Positions 44,068 to 55,489 of a DNA stretch of 64,000 bases are shown in pieces (the first letter of the stretch is position 1; each line of letters starts with the position of its first letter). The notes beneath the pieces were generated by a model. The model saw only the letters and a list, made by a program, of their open reading frames with translations, made no database searches and had not been told where the DNA came from. Source of the stretch: Arachis hypogaea (lineage: Eukaryota > Streptophyta > Magnoliopsida > Fabales > Fabaceae). The DNA lies in contig NC_092038.1 of NCBI RefSeq assembly GCF_003086295.3, positions 101,091,837 through 101,155,836 of the forward strand, written 5' to 3'. Both the position numbers and the translations under genes were made by a program.

Positions 44068-45607
44068 TGATGAGCAGATATTTTAAATGCTTTTTGGGGG
44101 TAATTTCAAATAGATTTTAGTATGTTTTAGTTAGTTTTTAGTATATTTTTATTATTTTTTAGGCAAAAATCATATTTATGGACTTTACTATGAGTTTGTG
44201 TATTTTTCTATGATTTTAGGTATTTTCTGGCTGAAATTGAGGGAGCTGAGCAAAAATCTGATTCAGGCTGAAAAAGGACTGCTGATGTTGTTGGATTCTA
44301 ACCTCCCTGCACTCGGAATGGATTTTTTGGAGCTACATGAGTCCGATTGGAGCGCTCTTAATTGGATTGGAAAGTAGACATCCAGGGCTTTCCAGCAATA
44401 TATAATAGTTTATACTTTGCGCGAAGATAAACGACGTAAACTGGCGTTTAACGCCAGTTCCATGTTGCATTCTGGCGTGAACGCCAGAAACAGGTTGCAA
44501 GTTGGAGTTAAACGCCAGAAACAGGTTAAAACCTGACGTTTAACTCCAAAAAAAGCCCAGGCACGTGAGAAGCTCAAGTCTCAGTCCCAGCACACACCAA
44601 GTGGGCCCCAGAAGTGGATTTCTGTACTATCTATCTTAGTTTACTCATTTTCTGTAAACCTAGGTTACTAGTTTAGTATTTAAACAACTTTTAGAGACTT
44701 ATTTTGTATCTCATGACATTTTAGATCTGAACTTTGTACTTTTTGACGGCATGAGTCTCTAAACTCTATTGTTGGGGGTGAGGAGCTCTGCAGCGTCTCG
44801 AGAAATTAATGCAATTATTTCTGTTCTCTATTCAAACACGCTTGTTTCTCTTTAAGATGTTCATTCGTACTTAACCATGATGAAGGTGATGATCCGTGAC
44901 ACTCATCACCATTCTCAATCTATGAACGCGTGCCCAAAAACCACCTCCGTTCTACCTTCGATTGAATGAATATCTCTTGGATTTCTTAATCAGAATCTTC
45001 GTGGTATAAGCTAGAATCCATTGGCAGCATCCTTGAGAATCCGGAAAGTCTAAACCTTATCTGTGGTATTCCGAGTAGGATTCAGGGATTGGATGACTAT
45101 GACGAGCTTCAAACTCGTGAATGTTGGGCGTAGTGACAGACGCAAAAGGATCAATGGATCCTATTCCGACATGATCGAGAACCGACAGATGATTAGCTGT
45201 GCGGTGACAGCGCATTTGGACCATTTTCACTGAGAGGACGGATGGTAGCCATTGACAACGGTGATCCACCAACACACAGCTTGCCATAGGAGGAACCTTG
45301 CATGTGTGAAGAAGAAGACAGGGGGAAAGCAGAGATTCAGAAGACAAAGCATCCCCAAAACTCCAACACATTCTCCATTACTGCGTAACAATTACTTATT
45401 TTATGCTCTTTTGCTTTTTTACAATTGAAACTAAAGAACCCTATTGGTATCCTGACTAAGAATAATAAGATAACCATAGCTTGCTTCAAGTCAACAATCT
45501 CCATGAGATTCGACCCTTACTCACGTAAGGTATTACTTGGACGACTCAGTGCACTTGCTGGTTAGTTGTGCGGAATTACATAGTGTGAGTGTAATTTTCG
45601 TGCACTA
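44068..45607 (+). repeat. 3' LTR of element L
   Basis: It starts TGATGAGCAGATATTTTAAA and ends TTTTCGTGCACTA where others have CGTGCACCA; the exact end is uncertain by 2-3 bases. GGCGTT...AACGCC-type motifs occur at about 44440-44550. Confidence 0.85.
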
Positions 45608-45690
45608 GTAACCTCCAAGGTAGTGCTTCAATCTCTGGCCATTGATAGTGAATTTCCTTCCATAATTCTCTTCCATGACCTTTACATGAC
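45608..45690 (-). pseudogene. Last bases of an Athila-type pol, minus strand
   Basis: The minus strand encodes NYGRKFTINGQRLKHYLGG, matching the end of L's integrase (KKFIVHGQRVKHYLE). Only about 28 codons are left between the L LTR and element H, so this is the residue of a further element into which H inserted. Confidence 0.7.
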
Positions 45691-47141
45691 TGACGTTGGG
45701 ATTTTTGCCAGTAAAGAATTTCATAAAAACAGTCGCATTGTAGATATAGTCTCTAAACCGACAGAAATCCCTTCGTACAAATGTTTTGGTTGTCACAAGT
45801 AACAAACCCCTTTAAAAATTGTTAACTGAATATTTAAACCTCGGGTCGTCTTCTCAAGGAGTGGCAGGGAGGTATGTTCTTATTATTGGTTATTTAATAA
45901 AAAGTGTGTTTGGGGTTTTGGATTAAGGTAAAAGGTTAGTTGGGCAATGGGCACAGGTATATTTTCAAAGCAATAAAAGTAAATGAATGACTGTAAGATA
46001 AACTCTTGGCAAGGTGTAAGAACTGGAAGTCCTATCCTAGTTATCCTTATTAATTGTGATGAGAATTGGATTTTTCTCCCACTTTGTTAACCTCTAACTA
46101 TGAAGGTAAGTTAAGTGGATAAATTAATTCTGATTCCTCAAGTCCTAGTCTTTCCTTGGAAAAGACCAGAGTTATTGGAATATGAATTAATGAAATGAAG
46201 AAATCCAATTTTCAATCAACAATGAGTTTGATAACTCTAGAGTCACCAATTATTCAACCAAAGCCAAAAGGGAAATAGGAAAATCCAAATTATTTATATA
46301 AATAAAAGACAGCAATCATCAATCTGAAATATCTCAAATAACATTAATTAAGGAGATCAATCTAAACATGGAACATTGAAAAATAAATAAATACAAAGAA
46401 CCTGGGATTGAGTGTCACTCCTAAAACTAAGAGAAGTCCTAAATCCTAATCCTAATTCTAATCCTAATCCTAAGAGAGAGATGAGAGAACCTCTCTCACT
46501 AAAAACTACATCTAAAAATATGAAAAGTGAATTATGAGAGCATCTGAAGTCCCCCCTCATTCCTCCACTTTGCAGCCTTTAAACTGTGTTTTCTGGGCTT
46601 GAAACTGGGCCGGAAATAGCCCAGGATTCGCTGTTTGCGAAATCTGCCACGCTGATTTTCGCAGATGCGACGCGTCCGCGTAGATGATGCGTTCACGTCG
46701 CCTATCTGTACGGTTACTATGGCAAATTATATATCAAATCGAAGCCCCAAACGTTAGCTTTCTAACGTAAGTGGAACCGCATCATTTGGACCTCTATAGC
46801 TAAAGTTATAGCCGTTTGAGTGCAAAGAGGTCAGGCTAGACAGCTTAGCAGTTTCTCCAACTTCTTGTATTCCTTCCACTTTTGCATGCTTTCTTTCCAT
46901 CCTCTGAGTCATTCCTGCCTTGTAATCTCTGAAATCACTTAACACACATATCAAGGAATCTAATGGTAATAAGAGAGGATTAAACATAGGGAACTTAAGG
47001 CCAAAGAAGCATGTTTTCAATCAAAGCACATAATTAGGAAGGCAAATGTAAAATCATGCAAATAGTATGAATAAGTGGATAAAGAGTTGATAAAAACCAC
47101 TCAATTGAGCACAAGATAAACCATGAAATATGGGTTTATCA
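45691..47141 (-). repeat. 3' LTR of element H
   Basis: 1451 bp; minus strand TGATAAACCCATATTTC ... CCAACGTCA. The segment 45691-46842 is near-identical to 51691-52842. A telomere-like (CCTAAT)n stretch lies at 46444-46472. A palindrome pair has words at 46669 and 46686. Confidence 0.85.
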
Positions 47142-47180
47142 ACCTCCCCACACTTAAACATTAGCATGTCCTCATGCTAA
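47142..47180 (-). other. Polypurine tract and AGGA hairpin of element H
   Basis: The minus strand reads TTAGCATGAGGACATGCTAA (47180-47161), an 8-bp stem with AGGA loop, then TGTTTAAGTGTGGGGAGGT up to the LTR. GTGTGGGGAGG is a proper polypurine tract. The loop is identical to A, B and K but the stem bases are different. Confidence 0.85.
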
Positions 47181-48493
47181 GCTCAAGAGAAGCTATAAAG
47201 GAATGAAGAGGAATGATAGAATGTATGAGATGCAACCTATGAATGCAACTAAATGCAAAATGTTTCTACCTACTTGGTTAAAAATAAATAAGTTCTTCAA
47301 GACAAATATGAACTGGATTTCACTAATTCAAATCACAAAATACAATAGAAATAACTTGCAAGAAGAAGATAGCCCATGAAAGCAGGTAACATAGAATTGA
47401 GCACTGAACCCTTACTGGTAGTGTATATCATTCTAACTCTCAAGTGTCTAGGGTCAATTCCCTCAATTCTCTACTAATCTTGCTTTCTATAGCTTGCTCT
47501 TCATCTAACAATCAACAAAAATTTAATGCACCAATACACAAATCAAGAGGTCTTTTAAGGGTTGTAATGGGGTTAGGGTCAAGGTATGATTGTATTTGGC
47601 CAAGTGGGCTTAAAATTTGAATCCTTAATTAACATAAACTATTCCACCTAACTTAGGACAATCCATGTAATCATAATATAAAATCTGACTTCCCATTAAC
47701 TATGTTTTCCACATATTCATGCATTCTAATTTCAAGTACAACTCATATGCATTGTTTTCACCACTTACTTTGGGGCATTTTGTCCCCTTTCACTTATTTT
47801 GCTCTTTTTTATATATTTTTTTCTTTTGTTTTTCTCAATGCATATGATTAATTTATTGAATGCATGAACATGTCCTAAACATTTCTTTCACATTTTCAGA
47901 AAATTCTAACATACTCAATTCTCAAACCAGATGTTTCCAAACCCACTCTTCCCCATACTTAATTCATAAGCATTCTCACTAGTCTAAGCTAACCAAGGAT
48001 TCAAATTAAGGACATTATTGTTTTTCGCTTAGAGTTAATGATGTGCTAAAATAAAGAATAAATGGGTAAAATAGGCTCAAAATTGGTTTGCAATAGATAA
48101 TGAAAAGGTTAAGGCCATATGGGTATGTAAACTCAGTGAAACAAGGCCTCAATCATATAAGTGTATGCATACATTAAACAATGGAAATATAGAATCAAGC
48201 AAGACAAAGATCACAATTTTAGAGAGAAAAACACACACCAAAATTGAAATATTGGTTGATAAAATGCAACCAATCAAATAGGCTCAAAATCTCACTGGTT
48301 TTTGTGTGTTCAAGCTTTAAACCATGTTCCAAAATAAAATTTCTTCATACAAGTTATTCAAAAAGTTTTTAATTTAAATTAGTGAAATACTATAAAAAGT
48401 TTCTTAAAAAAGAAAATATTACTTCAACCAAGTGGTAAAATATGCAAAAATCAAATAAACATGCAAATGCAACAACTAATCTACAAAGAAAAT
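47181..48493 (-). other. AT-rich non-coding part of element H
   Basis: There are no supported ORFs. Low-complexity T/A runs; I recognise no further feature. Confidence 0.6.
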
Positions 48494-48700
48494 TTAAACA
48501 TTGGTGTTGAGACAAGAAAGTACTAACCCATGGAGATCGGTATCGACCTCCACACACTTAAAGATTGCACCATCCTCGGTGCATGTTGAGATGTGCAGGT
48601 GGACGGGTTGTTCCAACTGATGCCTTTTTTCAAGGATTGTGCAGATGGACTTGTTTGTCTCCCCATGTAAACGTCTTCCGGTTCCCCTCCGGGTGGCCAT
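48494..48700 (-). CDS. Short ORF of unknown function with a splice-acceptor-like start
   Basis: 68 codons from MATRRGTGRRLHGETNKS at 48700. The ATG follows TTTCTTTCAGG, a good plant 3' splice site, so this may be a downstream exon of a spliced transcript. Words include HISTCTEDGAIFKCVEVD. I do not recognise the family, and it may be a chance ORF. Confidence 0.35.
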   Translation of the reverse strand: MATRRGTGRRLHGETNKSICTILEKRHQLEQPVHLHISTCTEDGAIFKCVEVDTDLHGLVLSCLNTNV

Positions 48701-49284
48701 CCTGAAAGAAAAAGGAAGAAAAGTAACCCAGAAATAAAGAGAAGAAAATAAATAAAGTATGGGTGGGCTAATGCCAAATGATAAGGGTCTCATTTACATG
48801 GAAGTTTCAACATGTACGTGAGAAAATAATAGAAGCCATGGCATACCAGTGGTATAAAATTTGTAACATAGGGAAGGAGAGTGGGTAATGGAAGTATCAA
48901 TACAAGTTCATGCCAATGCAAATGGAGTGCAAGTATCATAAAAGATTGGCATTGGCAGATAATTAATATCATCCCACAGTGTAAAACAAGTTACCAAAAT
49001 AAATTCAAGAAAAGATGCAACAGTAAAATAAGAAAAAAAAAATTTTTTTAACACTAATGGAAAAATAAAAAATTCAGAAAAGAAAATAAAAACAATATGC
49101 ACAAAATTAAGATGCGATGAATGAGATATGCAAATAAATTAAGTAAAATAAAATAAAAGATAAGAAGAAGGAGAAGGGAAAGAAGTAAAGTAAGAAAGAA
49201 AGAAGAAAGAAGAAAAGATAGAAGAAATTAGGATTGGGGAAGAAAAGATAAGATATTTGGCAAATTAGGATAAGCTGTGCGGCG
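48701..49284. other. AT- and AG-rich non-coding part of element H
   Basis: It includes an A/G-rich run at about 49140-49250. No supported gene. Confidence 0.55.
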
Positions 49285-49800
49285 CAAGTGACGCGGACGC
49301 GTGGGGCACGCGGTCGCACGACTTGCGCTGTAAGTTAATCGACGCAGTCGCGTCGGTCACGCGAGCGCGTGACTCAATTTATGCTACTGGCGCGAGGGCA
49401 GCCTCGCGCTCGCACAACTCTCTGTTCAAAATCTTATTTTGCCAAATTTTGGGTGAGGCGATCGCACGAGTGGGCTTTAGAAGAACGTGACGCGGCCGCG
49501 TGAGGCACGCGGTCGCGTGAAATGGACTGCGCGTCCAGCGCCAGTCCAGCGCCACTCCAGCACAACTTTCAGTTGTGCACCATTATTACGTCGAAATCCA
49601 GGGCACGCGGGCGCGTGGGGCACGCGGTCGCGTGGGAGGCCATTTTTCCCATATGACGCGGTCGCGTCAGCGATGCGGTCGCGTGGGACGATTTGTGCCA
49701 TTGGCACGCCTCCAGCCACGCTCTCGCGTGACTCTCTGTTCGTTTTTTTATTTTCTCCCCTCTCCTCGCGACGCGGACGCGTCGCTAATGCGGTCGCGTC
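49285..49800. repeat. Pairs of CpG-rich palindromes exactly 17 bp apart, element H
   Basis: Words of the form (G/C)A(C/T)GCGG(T/A)CGCGT(G/C) occur in six pairs starting at 49290/49307, 49341/49358, 49489/49506, 49604/49621, 49655/49672 and 49770/49787. Each pair is offset by exactly 17 bp; gaps between pairs vary. Unpaired words lie at about 49455 and 49717. Confidence 0.88.
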
Positions 49801-50566
49801 GCGTGGCCCCCTTTTATATATATATATATATGCAAGTATGCAGTATGCAATGCTAATATGAATGTTATGCGAAATTCCAGTTTCAATACAATAAAATAAA
49901 ATAAAACTTGAAAACAAATAAAACTGAATAAAAATAAAAAAAGGAATGATCATACCATGGTGGGTTGTCTCCCACCTAGCACTTTTAGTTAAAATCCTTA
50001 AGTTGGACATTTGATGAGCTTCTTGTCATGGTGTCTTATGCTTGTACTGATCCAGGAATCCCCACCAATGTTTGTATCTCTAGTAACCTTCGGGGTCCCA
50101 GACTAAGCACGTAAAGCCCTTACGAAGCTTCAAACAGATTCTTAGGCTCCCGAGGTGACAAATGTCAGAACAGATTCCAGGATCCCAAACCTTACCTTTA
50201 CACCCGTTTTTGTCTTGATCTGTATTTTTCCAGCCGGGTGAAAGGTGATTTGAATTCTCACTGCAGCGACCGAACAGCTTCCTAGACCCATTCAGTTGAG
50301 CTCTATACCAACCTTTGCGTTTAAACTTAAAAGCTTCCAACCATGATGAACCTTGCAGGACAATTCTTACTACTGGCCATCTTCCTCTTACTCTTAATGT
50401 CACAAAGAGCTCTAAGTTGACCATCCGTCTTCAGTAGCCCATATTCAAGTGGAATTAGAAAGCTAAGGGATATGAATTTTACCCACTTGAATGTTGTGAA
50501 GGATGATGGAAACTTAGGGGGAGGTATTTTTAATGAAATTGCAAGCTCCACTCCCTTGTGCTCTTT
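49801..50566. other. Non-coding part of element H with TA microsatellite
   Basis: A (TA)n run lies at 49815-49831. The rest has no convincing ORF. Confidence 0.55.
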
Positions 50567-51537
50567 TCAGATAACTACCACCTCTTTGCAAGCTTCTTCA
50601 ATTTCGACCTCTTCCTCTTGGTGGCTCTCTTCCAATTCAATCTCCTCTTCATTGCTTTCCAAGGGCATGGGAGGTTGTCCTTCTTCTTCTTGAATCTCCA
50701 TCACTTGAGCAACCTCTTCCAAGTCTTCAACTGTGATATGCCTTGGAGGTTGTACACCCTCTTCAGCATCAATTTCAACCGTCTTGGAAGGAGGCTCAAT
50801 GTCTTGACTTTCCCATGGAGGTTCTGCATCTCCTAAGTCTCCAACCGCTTCTTCTTCTTCTTGAACAACGACAGCTTCTTCTACTCGTTCTAGTACGAAT
50901 GCATTCTCTGTCTTGTTCACTGGGGTTTCTGGTATCTCCTTCATGCTACGCTCTTCACTAGACTGTCCACATGGAGTTATGGCTGATCCTTGTATAATTG
51001 AGCGCTGGGAAGCTAATTGATTCATTATTGCTTGCCCCAATTGATGAATGGTTGCCTGACATCGATCCACTGTTTCCTTGAGACGATCCTTTGTCTCTTG
51101 ATACACTCGACGTTCATAAATAGGATCATAGTGCTCTTGGATTGATGGATATAGAGATGGTGAATATCGAGGTGGTGGTTTTTGTGAGTAATTGGGTTGG
51201 AATTGGGGTGGTTCTATATATGGTTCATATGGCTCATAAGGTGGTTGGTATGGTGGTTGAGGGTTAGGGTCATATGGAGGTGAATGGCGGAAAGGGACTT
51301 GTGAGTATGGTGGTTCAAAGCTATGTTGAGGAGGGAGTTCATAGGCGTATGGTGGTGGTTGTTGATAGTCAAAAGAGTGCTCACCATAGCCATTGCCTTG
51401 ATATGCATCACAGAATGGTTGTTGATAGTCCATTGGAGGTGGTTGTTGCCATGAGGGTTGATCAAATCCTTGTGGCTCCTCCCATCTTTGATTGTTCCAG
51501 CCTTGGTGCCTGTTCTCATTGTAATTTCCTCTTCCTA
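50567..51537 (-). CDS. Gag-like low-complexity exon of element H, function unknown
   Basis: The minus-strand frame begins after a splice-acceptor-like TTGTAG at about 51538 (first Met at 51433). It encodes a Tyr/Pro/Gln-rich first half (GWNNQRWEEP, then many PPxY-type words), then YDPIYERRVYQETKDRLKE with a short helical segment, then an acidic Glu-rich end. The start resembles the C-terminal spacer of Athila gag (compare NPSWRNHPNFSW in A). No capsid core, knuckle or protease is seen. It may be a relic gag or an accessory protein. Confidence 0.55.
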
Positions 51538-51669
51538 CAACATAATTGTAACCATTTTGAAAAAGAGATGATTTTTGAAAAATTTTTAGATAAAAATTTT
51601 AAAATAAAAATCTGAAATTTTTTTTGAAAAATATTTACAATAACCAATAATAAGGCACACGTTTGCAAT

Positions 51670-51687
51670 TCCCCGACAACGGCGCCA
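51670..51687 (-). other. Primer-binding site of element H
   Basis: The minus strand reads TGGCGCCGTTGTCGGGGA, one base different from the site of the other elements, three bases from the LTR. Confidence 0.85.
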
Positions 51688-51690
51688 TTT

Positions 51691-52844
51691 TGACGTTGGG
51701 ATTTTTGCCAGTAAAGAATTTCATAAAAACAATCGCGTTGTAGATATAGCCTCTAAACCGACAGAAATCCCTTCGTACAAACTTTTTGGTTGTCACAAGT
51801 AACAAACCCCTTTAAAAATTGTTAACCGAGTATTTAAACCTCGGGTCGTCTTCTCAAAGAATGCCAGGGAGGTATGTTCTTATTATTGGTTATTTAATAA
51901 AAAGTGTGTTTGGGGTTTTGGATTAAGGTAAAAGGTTAGTTGGGCAATGGGCACAGGTATATTTTCAAAGCAATAAAAGTAAATGAATGACTGTAAAATA
52001 AACTCTTGGCAAGGTGTAAGAACTGGAAGTCCTATCCTAGTTATCCTTATTAATTGTGATGAGAATTGGATTTTTCTCCCACTTTGTTAACCTCTAACTA
52101 TGAAGGTAAGTTAAGTGGATAAATTAATTCTGATTCATCAAGTCCTAGTCTTTCCTTGGAAAAGGCCAGAGTTATTGGAATATGAATTAATGAAATGAAG
52201 AAATCCAATTTTCAATCAACAATGAGTTTGATAACTCTAGAGTCACCAATTATTCAACCAAAGCCAAAAGGGAAACAGGAAAATCCAAATTATTTATATA
52301 AATAAAAGACAGCAATCATCAATCTGAAATATCTCAAATAACATTAATTAAGGAGATCAATCTAAACATGGAACATTAAAAAATAAATAAATACAAAGAA
52401 CCTGGGATTGAGAGTCACTCCTAAAACTAAGAGAAGTCCTAAATCCTAATCCTAATTCTAATCCTAATCCTAAGAGAGAGATGAGAGAACCTCTCTCACT
52501 AAAAACTACATCTAAAAATATGAAAAGTGAATTATGAGAGCATCTGAAGTCCCCCCTCATTCCTTCACTTTGCAGCCTTTAAACTGTGTTTTCTAGGCTT
52601 GAAACTGTGCCGGAAATAGCCTAGGATTCGCTGTTTGCGAAATCTGCCACGCTGATTTTTGCAGATGCGACGCATCCGCGTGGATGATGCGTTCGCATTG
52701 CCTATCTGTATGGTCACTATGGCAAATTATATATCAAATCGAATCCCCGGATGTTAGCTTTCTAACGCAAGTGGAACCGCATCATTTGGATCTCTTTAGC
52801 TAAAGTTATAGCCGTTTGAGTGCGAAGAGGTCAGGCTAGACAGC
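51691..52844 (-). repeat. 5' LTR of element H, truncated
   Basis: It is near-identical to 45691-46842 but lacks the first approximately 300 bp of the LTR (46843-47141 in the other copy), because element J begins at 52845. The palindrome pair is kept at 52669/52686, with CpG-to-CpA/TpG changes. Confidence 0.87.
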
Positions 52845-54365
52845 TGGTGCACGAAATTGCAATCACACTTTTGCAATCCCGCACAACTAACCAGCAAGTG
52901 CACTGGATCGTCCAAGTAATACCTTACGAGAGTAAGGATCGATCCCACGGAGATTGTCGGTTTGAAGCAAGCTATGGTTATCTTCTAACTCTTAGTCAGG
53001 ATATCAATAATTATCAGGTTTGATTGTGAAAAGCAAAAGAACATGAAATAAGTACTTGTTTTGCAGTAATGGGGAACAGGTTGAGGTTTTGGAGATGCTC
53101 TATCTTCTGAACCTCTGCTTTTCTACTGTCTTCTTCTTCATGCACGCAAGGCTCCTTCCATGGCAAGATGTATGTAGGGTTTCACCGTTGTCAATGGCTA
53201 CCTCCCATCCTCTCAGTGAAAATGTTCAACGCGCTCTGTCACAGCACGGCTAATCATCTGTCGGTTCTCAATCAGGTCGGAATAGAATCCAGTGATTCTT
53301 TTGCGTCTGTCACTAATGCCCAACCTTCAGGAGTTTGAAGCTCGTCACAGTCATTCAATCCTTGAATCCTACTCAGAATACCACAGACAAGGTTTAGACC
53401 TTCCGGATTCTCTTGAATGCCGCCATCAATTCTAGCTTATACCACGAAGATTCTGATTAAGGAATCCAAGAGATATCTACTCAATCTAAGGTAGAACGGA
53501 GGTGGTTGTCAGGCACACGTTCATAGCTGAGAATGATGATGAGTGTCACGGATCATCACATTCATCAGGTTTAAGAACAAGTGATATCTTAGAATGGAAG
53601 CAAGCATGATTGAATGAAAAACAGTAATAACTGCATTAATCCATCAAGACACAGCAGAGCTCCTCACCCCCAACCATGGGGTTTAGAGACTCATGCCGTA
53701 GAAAATACAATGAGAAACGTGTAATGTGTCATGAGATACAGATACAATGTCAAAAGATCCTATTAATAGTGAACTAGTAACCTAGGGTATACAGAAATGA
53801 GTAAATGACGTAAAAATCCACTTCTGGGTCCACTTAGTGTGTGCTTGGGCTGAGCATTGAAGCTTTCATGTGTAGAGACTTTTTCTGGAGTTAAACGCTA
53901 GCTTTTATGCCAGTTTGGGCGTTTAACTCCAATTTTTATGCCAGTTCCAGCGTTAAACGCTGGGAATTCTGAAGCAGATTTGCAACACCGGTTTGGGCCA
54001 TCAAATCTCGGGCAAAGTATGGATTATTATACATTGCTGGAAAGCCCAGGATGTCTACTTTCCAACACCGTTGAGAGCGCGCGAATTGGGCTTCTGTAGC
54101 TCCAGAACCTTCACTTCGAGTGCAGGGAGGTCAGAATCCAACAGCATCTGCAGTCCTTTTCAGCCTCTGAATCAGATTTTTGCTCAGGACCCTCAATTTC
54201 AGCCAGAAAATACCTGAAATCACAGAAAAACACACAAAATCATAGTAAAGTCCAGAAAAGTGAATTTTAACTAAAAACTACTAAAAGTATACTAAAAACT
54301 AACTAAAATATACTAAAAATATACTAAAAACAATGCCAAAAAGCATATAAATTATCCGCTCATCA
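52845..54365 (-). repeat. 3' LTR of element J
   Basis: 1521 bp, minus strand TGATGAGCGGATAATTTATA ... CGTGCACCA. GCGTT-type motifs occur at about 53890-53965, several mutated. Confidence 0.87.
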
Positions 54366-54403
54366 CAACACCAAACTTAAATTGTTTCTTGTCCCCAAGC
54401 AAC
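54366..54403 (-). other. Hairpin and polypurine-position module of J
   Basis: The minus strand reads GTTGCTTGGGGACAAGAAAC then AATTTAAGTTTGGTGTTG. The stem has one mismatch and the loop is GGGA, a worn version of the module in A and B. Confidence 0.75.
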
Positions 54404-55229
54404 TGAAAATCAAAATAGGATAAAAAGAAGAGAATATATTATAGACTCCAAAATATCAAGGAAACTTATCTCCAATTAGATGAGCGGGACTAGTAGCTTT
54501 TTGCTTCCGAACAGTTTTGGCATCTCACTTTATCCTTTGAAGTTCAGAATGATTGGCATCTATAGGAACTCAGAACTCAGATAGTGTTATTGATTCTCCT
54601 AGTTAAGTATAATGATTCTTGAACATAGCTATTGTATGAGTCTTGACTGTGGCCCAAAGCACTCTGTCTTCCAGTATTACCACCGGATACATACGTGCCA
54701 CAGACACATACTTGGGTGAACCTTTTCAGATTGTGACTCAGCTTTGCTAGAGTCCTCAATTAGAGGTGTCCAGGGTTCTTAAGCACACTCTTTTTGCCTT
54801 GGATCACAACTTTATTTCTTTCTTTCTCTTCTATCTCTTTTTTTTCGTTTTTTTTGAATCACTGCTTTTTCTTGCTTCAAGAATCAATTTGATGATTTTT
54901 CAGATCTTCAATAACAGTTCTCTTTTCCCTCATTCTTTCAAGAGCCAACAATTTTAACATTCTTAAAACAAAAAAATTCAAAAGACATATGCACTGTTCA
55001 AGCATTCATTCAGAAAACAAAAAGTATTGTCACCACATCAAACTAATTCAACTAGTTTCAAAGATAAATTCGAAATCCTGTACTTCTTGTTCTTTTGTGA
55101 TTAAAGCACTTTTCATTTAAGAGAGGTGATGGATTCATAGGACATTCATAGCTTTAAGACATGAACTTTAATTTTTTATTAATCATGAATTAAGAACAAT
55201 ACTCAAAAATAGATATAAGATGAGACTAG
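54404..55229 (-). other. 3' untranslated region of element J
   Basis: It is non-coding and carries the same conserved blocks as A, B and L in reverse (AGAGGTGTCCAGGG, TTCTTTCAAGAGCCAACA, GCACTGTTCAAGCATTCATTC). Confidence 0.75.
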
Positions 55230-55489
55230 TAAGAATAGAAAACAAAAATTTAAATAGGCTCCTAATGATAGAGGTTATCACAGAGTTAGGACTCAACAAC
55301 CTTGATTTTGAGAAGTGGATGCTCCCTCAAATTGAGGGGAGAACTTTTGGCGTTTCAATTCTTGAAGTTCACGCCCCTGCTTCTCTTGTTCCTTCAGTAA
55401 TTTGCAGAGCATGCAGTTCTGATTCTACTGTTCTTCCTTAAGTTGCTCCATAGTTTCTTGCAACTTGGTGATAGATGCTTCTAGGCTGG
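55230..55489 (-). pseudogene. C-terminal fragment of L-type ORF2 in element J
   Basis: The minus strand encodes ASITKLQETMEQLKEEQ, a TAG, then NQNCMLCKLLKEQEKQGREL, matching L's coiled-coil end. The rest of the gene would lie beyond K. Confidence 0.75.

Larger units (their letters stand above)
40177..45607 (+). mobile_element. Element L: 3' half of an autonomous-type Athila-like element
   Basis: It starts abruptly inside the integrase at B's border. Then come the integrase C-terminus, an approximately 31-bp palindrome array, AT-rich spacer, hairpin, a diverged ORF2, 3' region and 3' LTR. It shares layout and 3' blocks with the non-autonomous family but is clearly diverged, so it is a plausible relative of the helper that supplies RT and integrase. 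Confidence 0.85.
45691..52844 (-). mobile_element. Element H: second family of non-autonomous Athila-like element, minus strand
   Basis: On the minus strand: 5' LTR (truncated, 52844-51691), primer site, a Pro/Gln/Tyr-rich gag-like exon, CpG-rich palindrome pairs, a short spliced-looking ORF, long AT-rich sequence, hairpin and polypurine tract, and a complete 3' LTR (47141-45691). I find no protease, RT or integrase. The LTRs start TGATAAACCCATATTTCATGG-like (shown here in part) and are unrelated to those of A, B and K. Confidence 0.85.
52845..55489 (-). mobile_element. Element J: 3' end of an autonomous-type Athila-like element, minus strand
   Basis: It has a 3' LTR (54365-52845), hairpin/polypurine module, 3' region and the C-terminal part of an L-type ORF2. 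It is cut at 55490 by element K. It abuts the truncated LTR of H, as expected if J inserted into H. Confidence 0.82.

Noticed and set aside
46440..46475. CCTAAT repeats resembling telomeric DNA in the H LTR
   Set aside because: The plant telomere unit is CCCTAAA. This is a short CCTAAT-type microsatellite present in both LTRs.
49477..50010. Arg-rich ORFs over the CpG-rich pairs in H
   Set aside because: The frames are open on both strands because of the repeated GCG words. No domain, and the repeat structure explains them.
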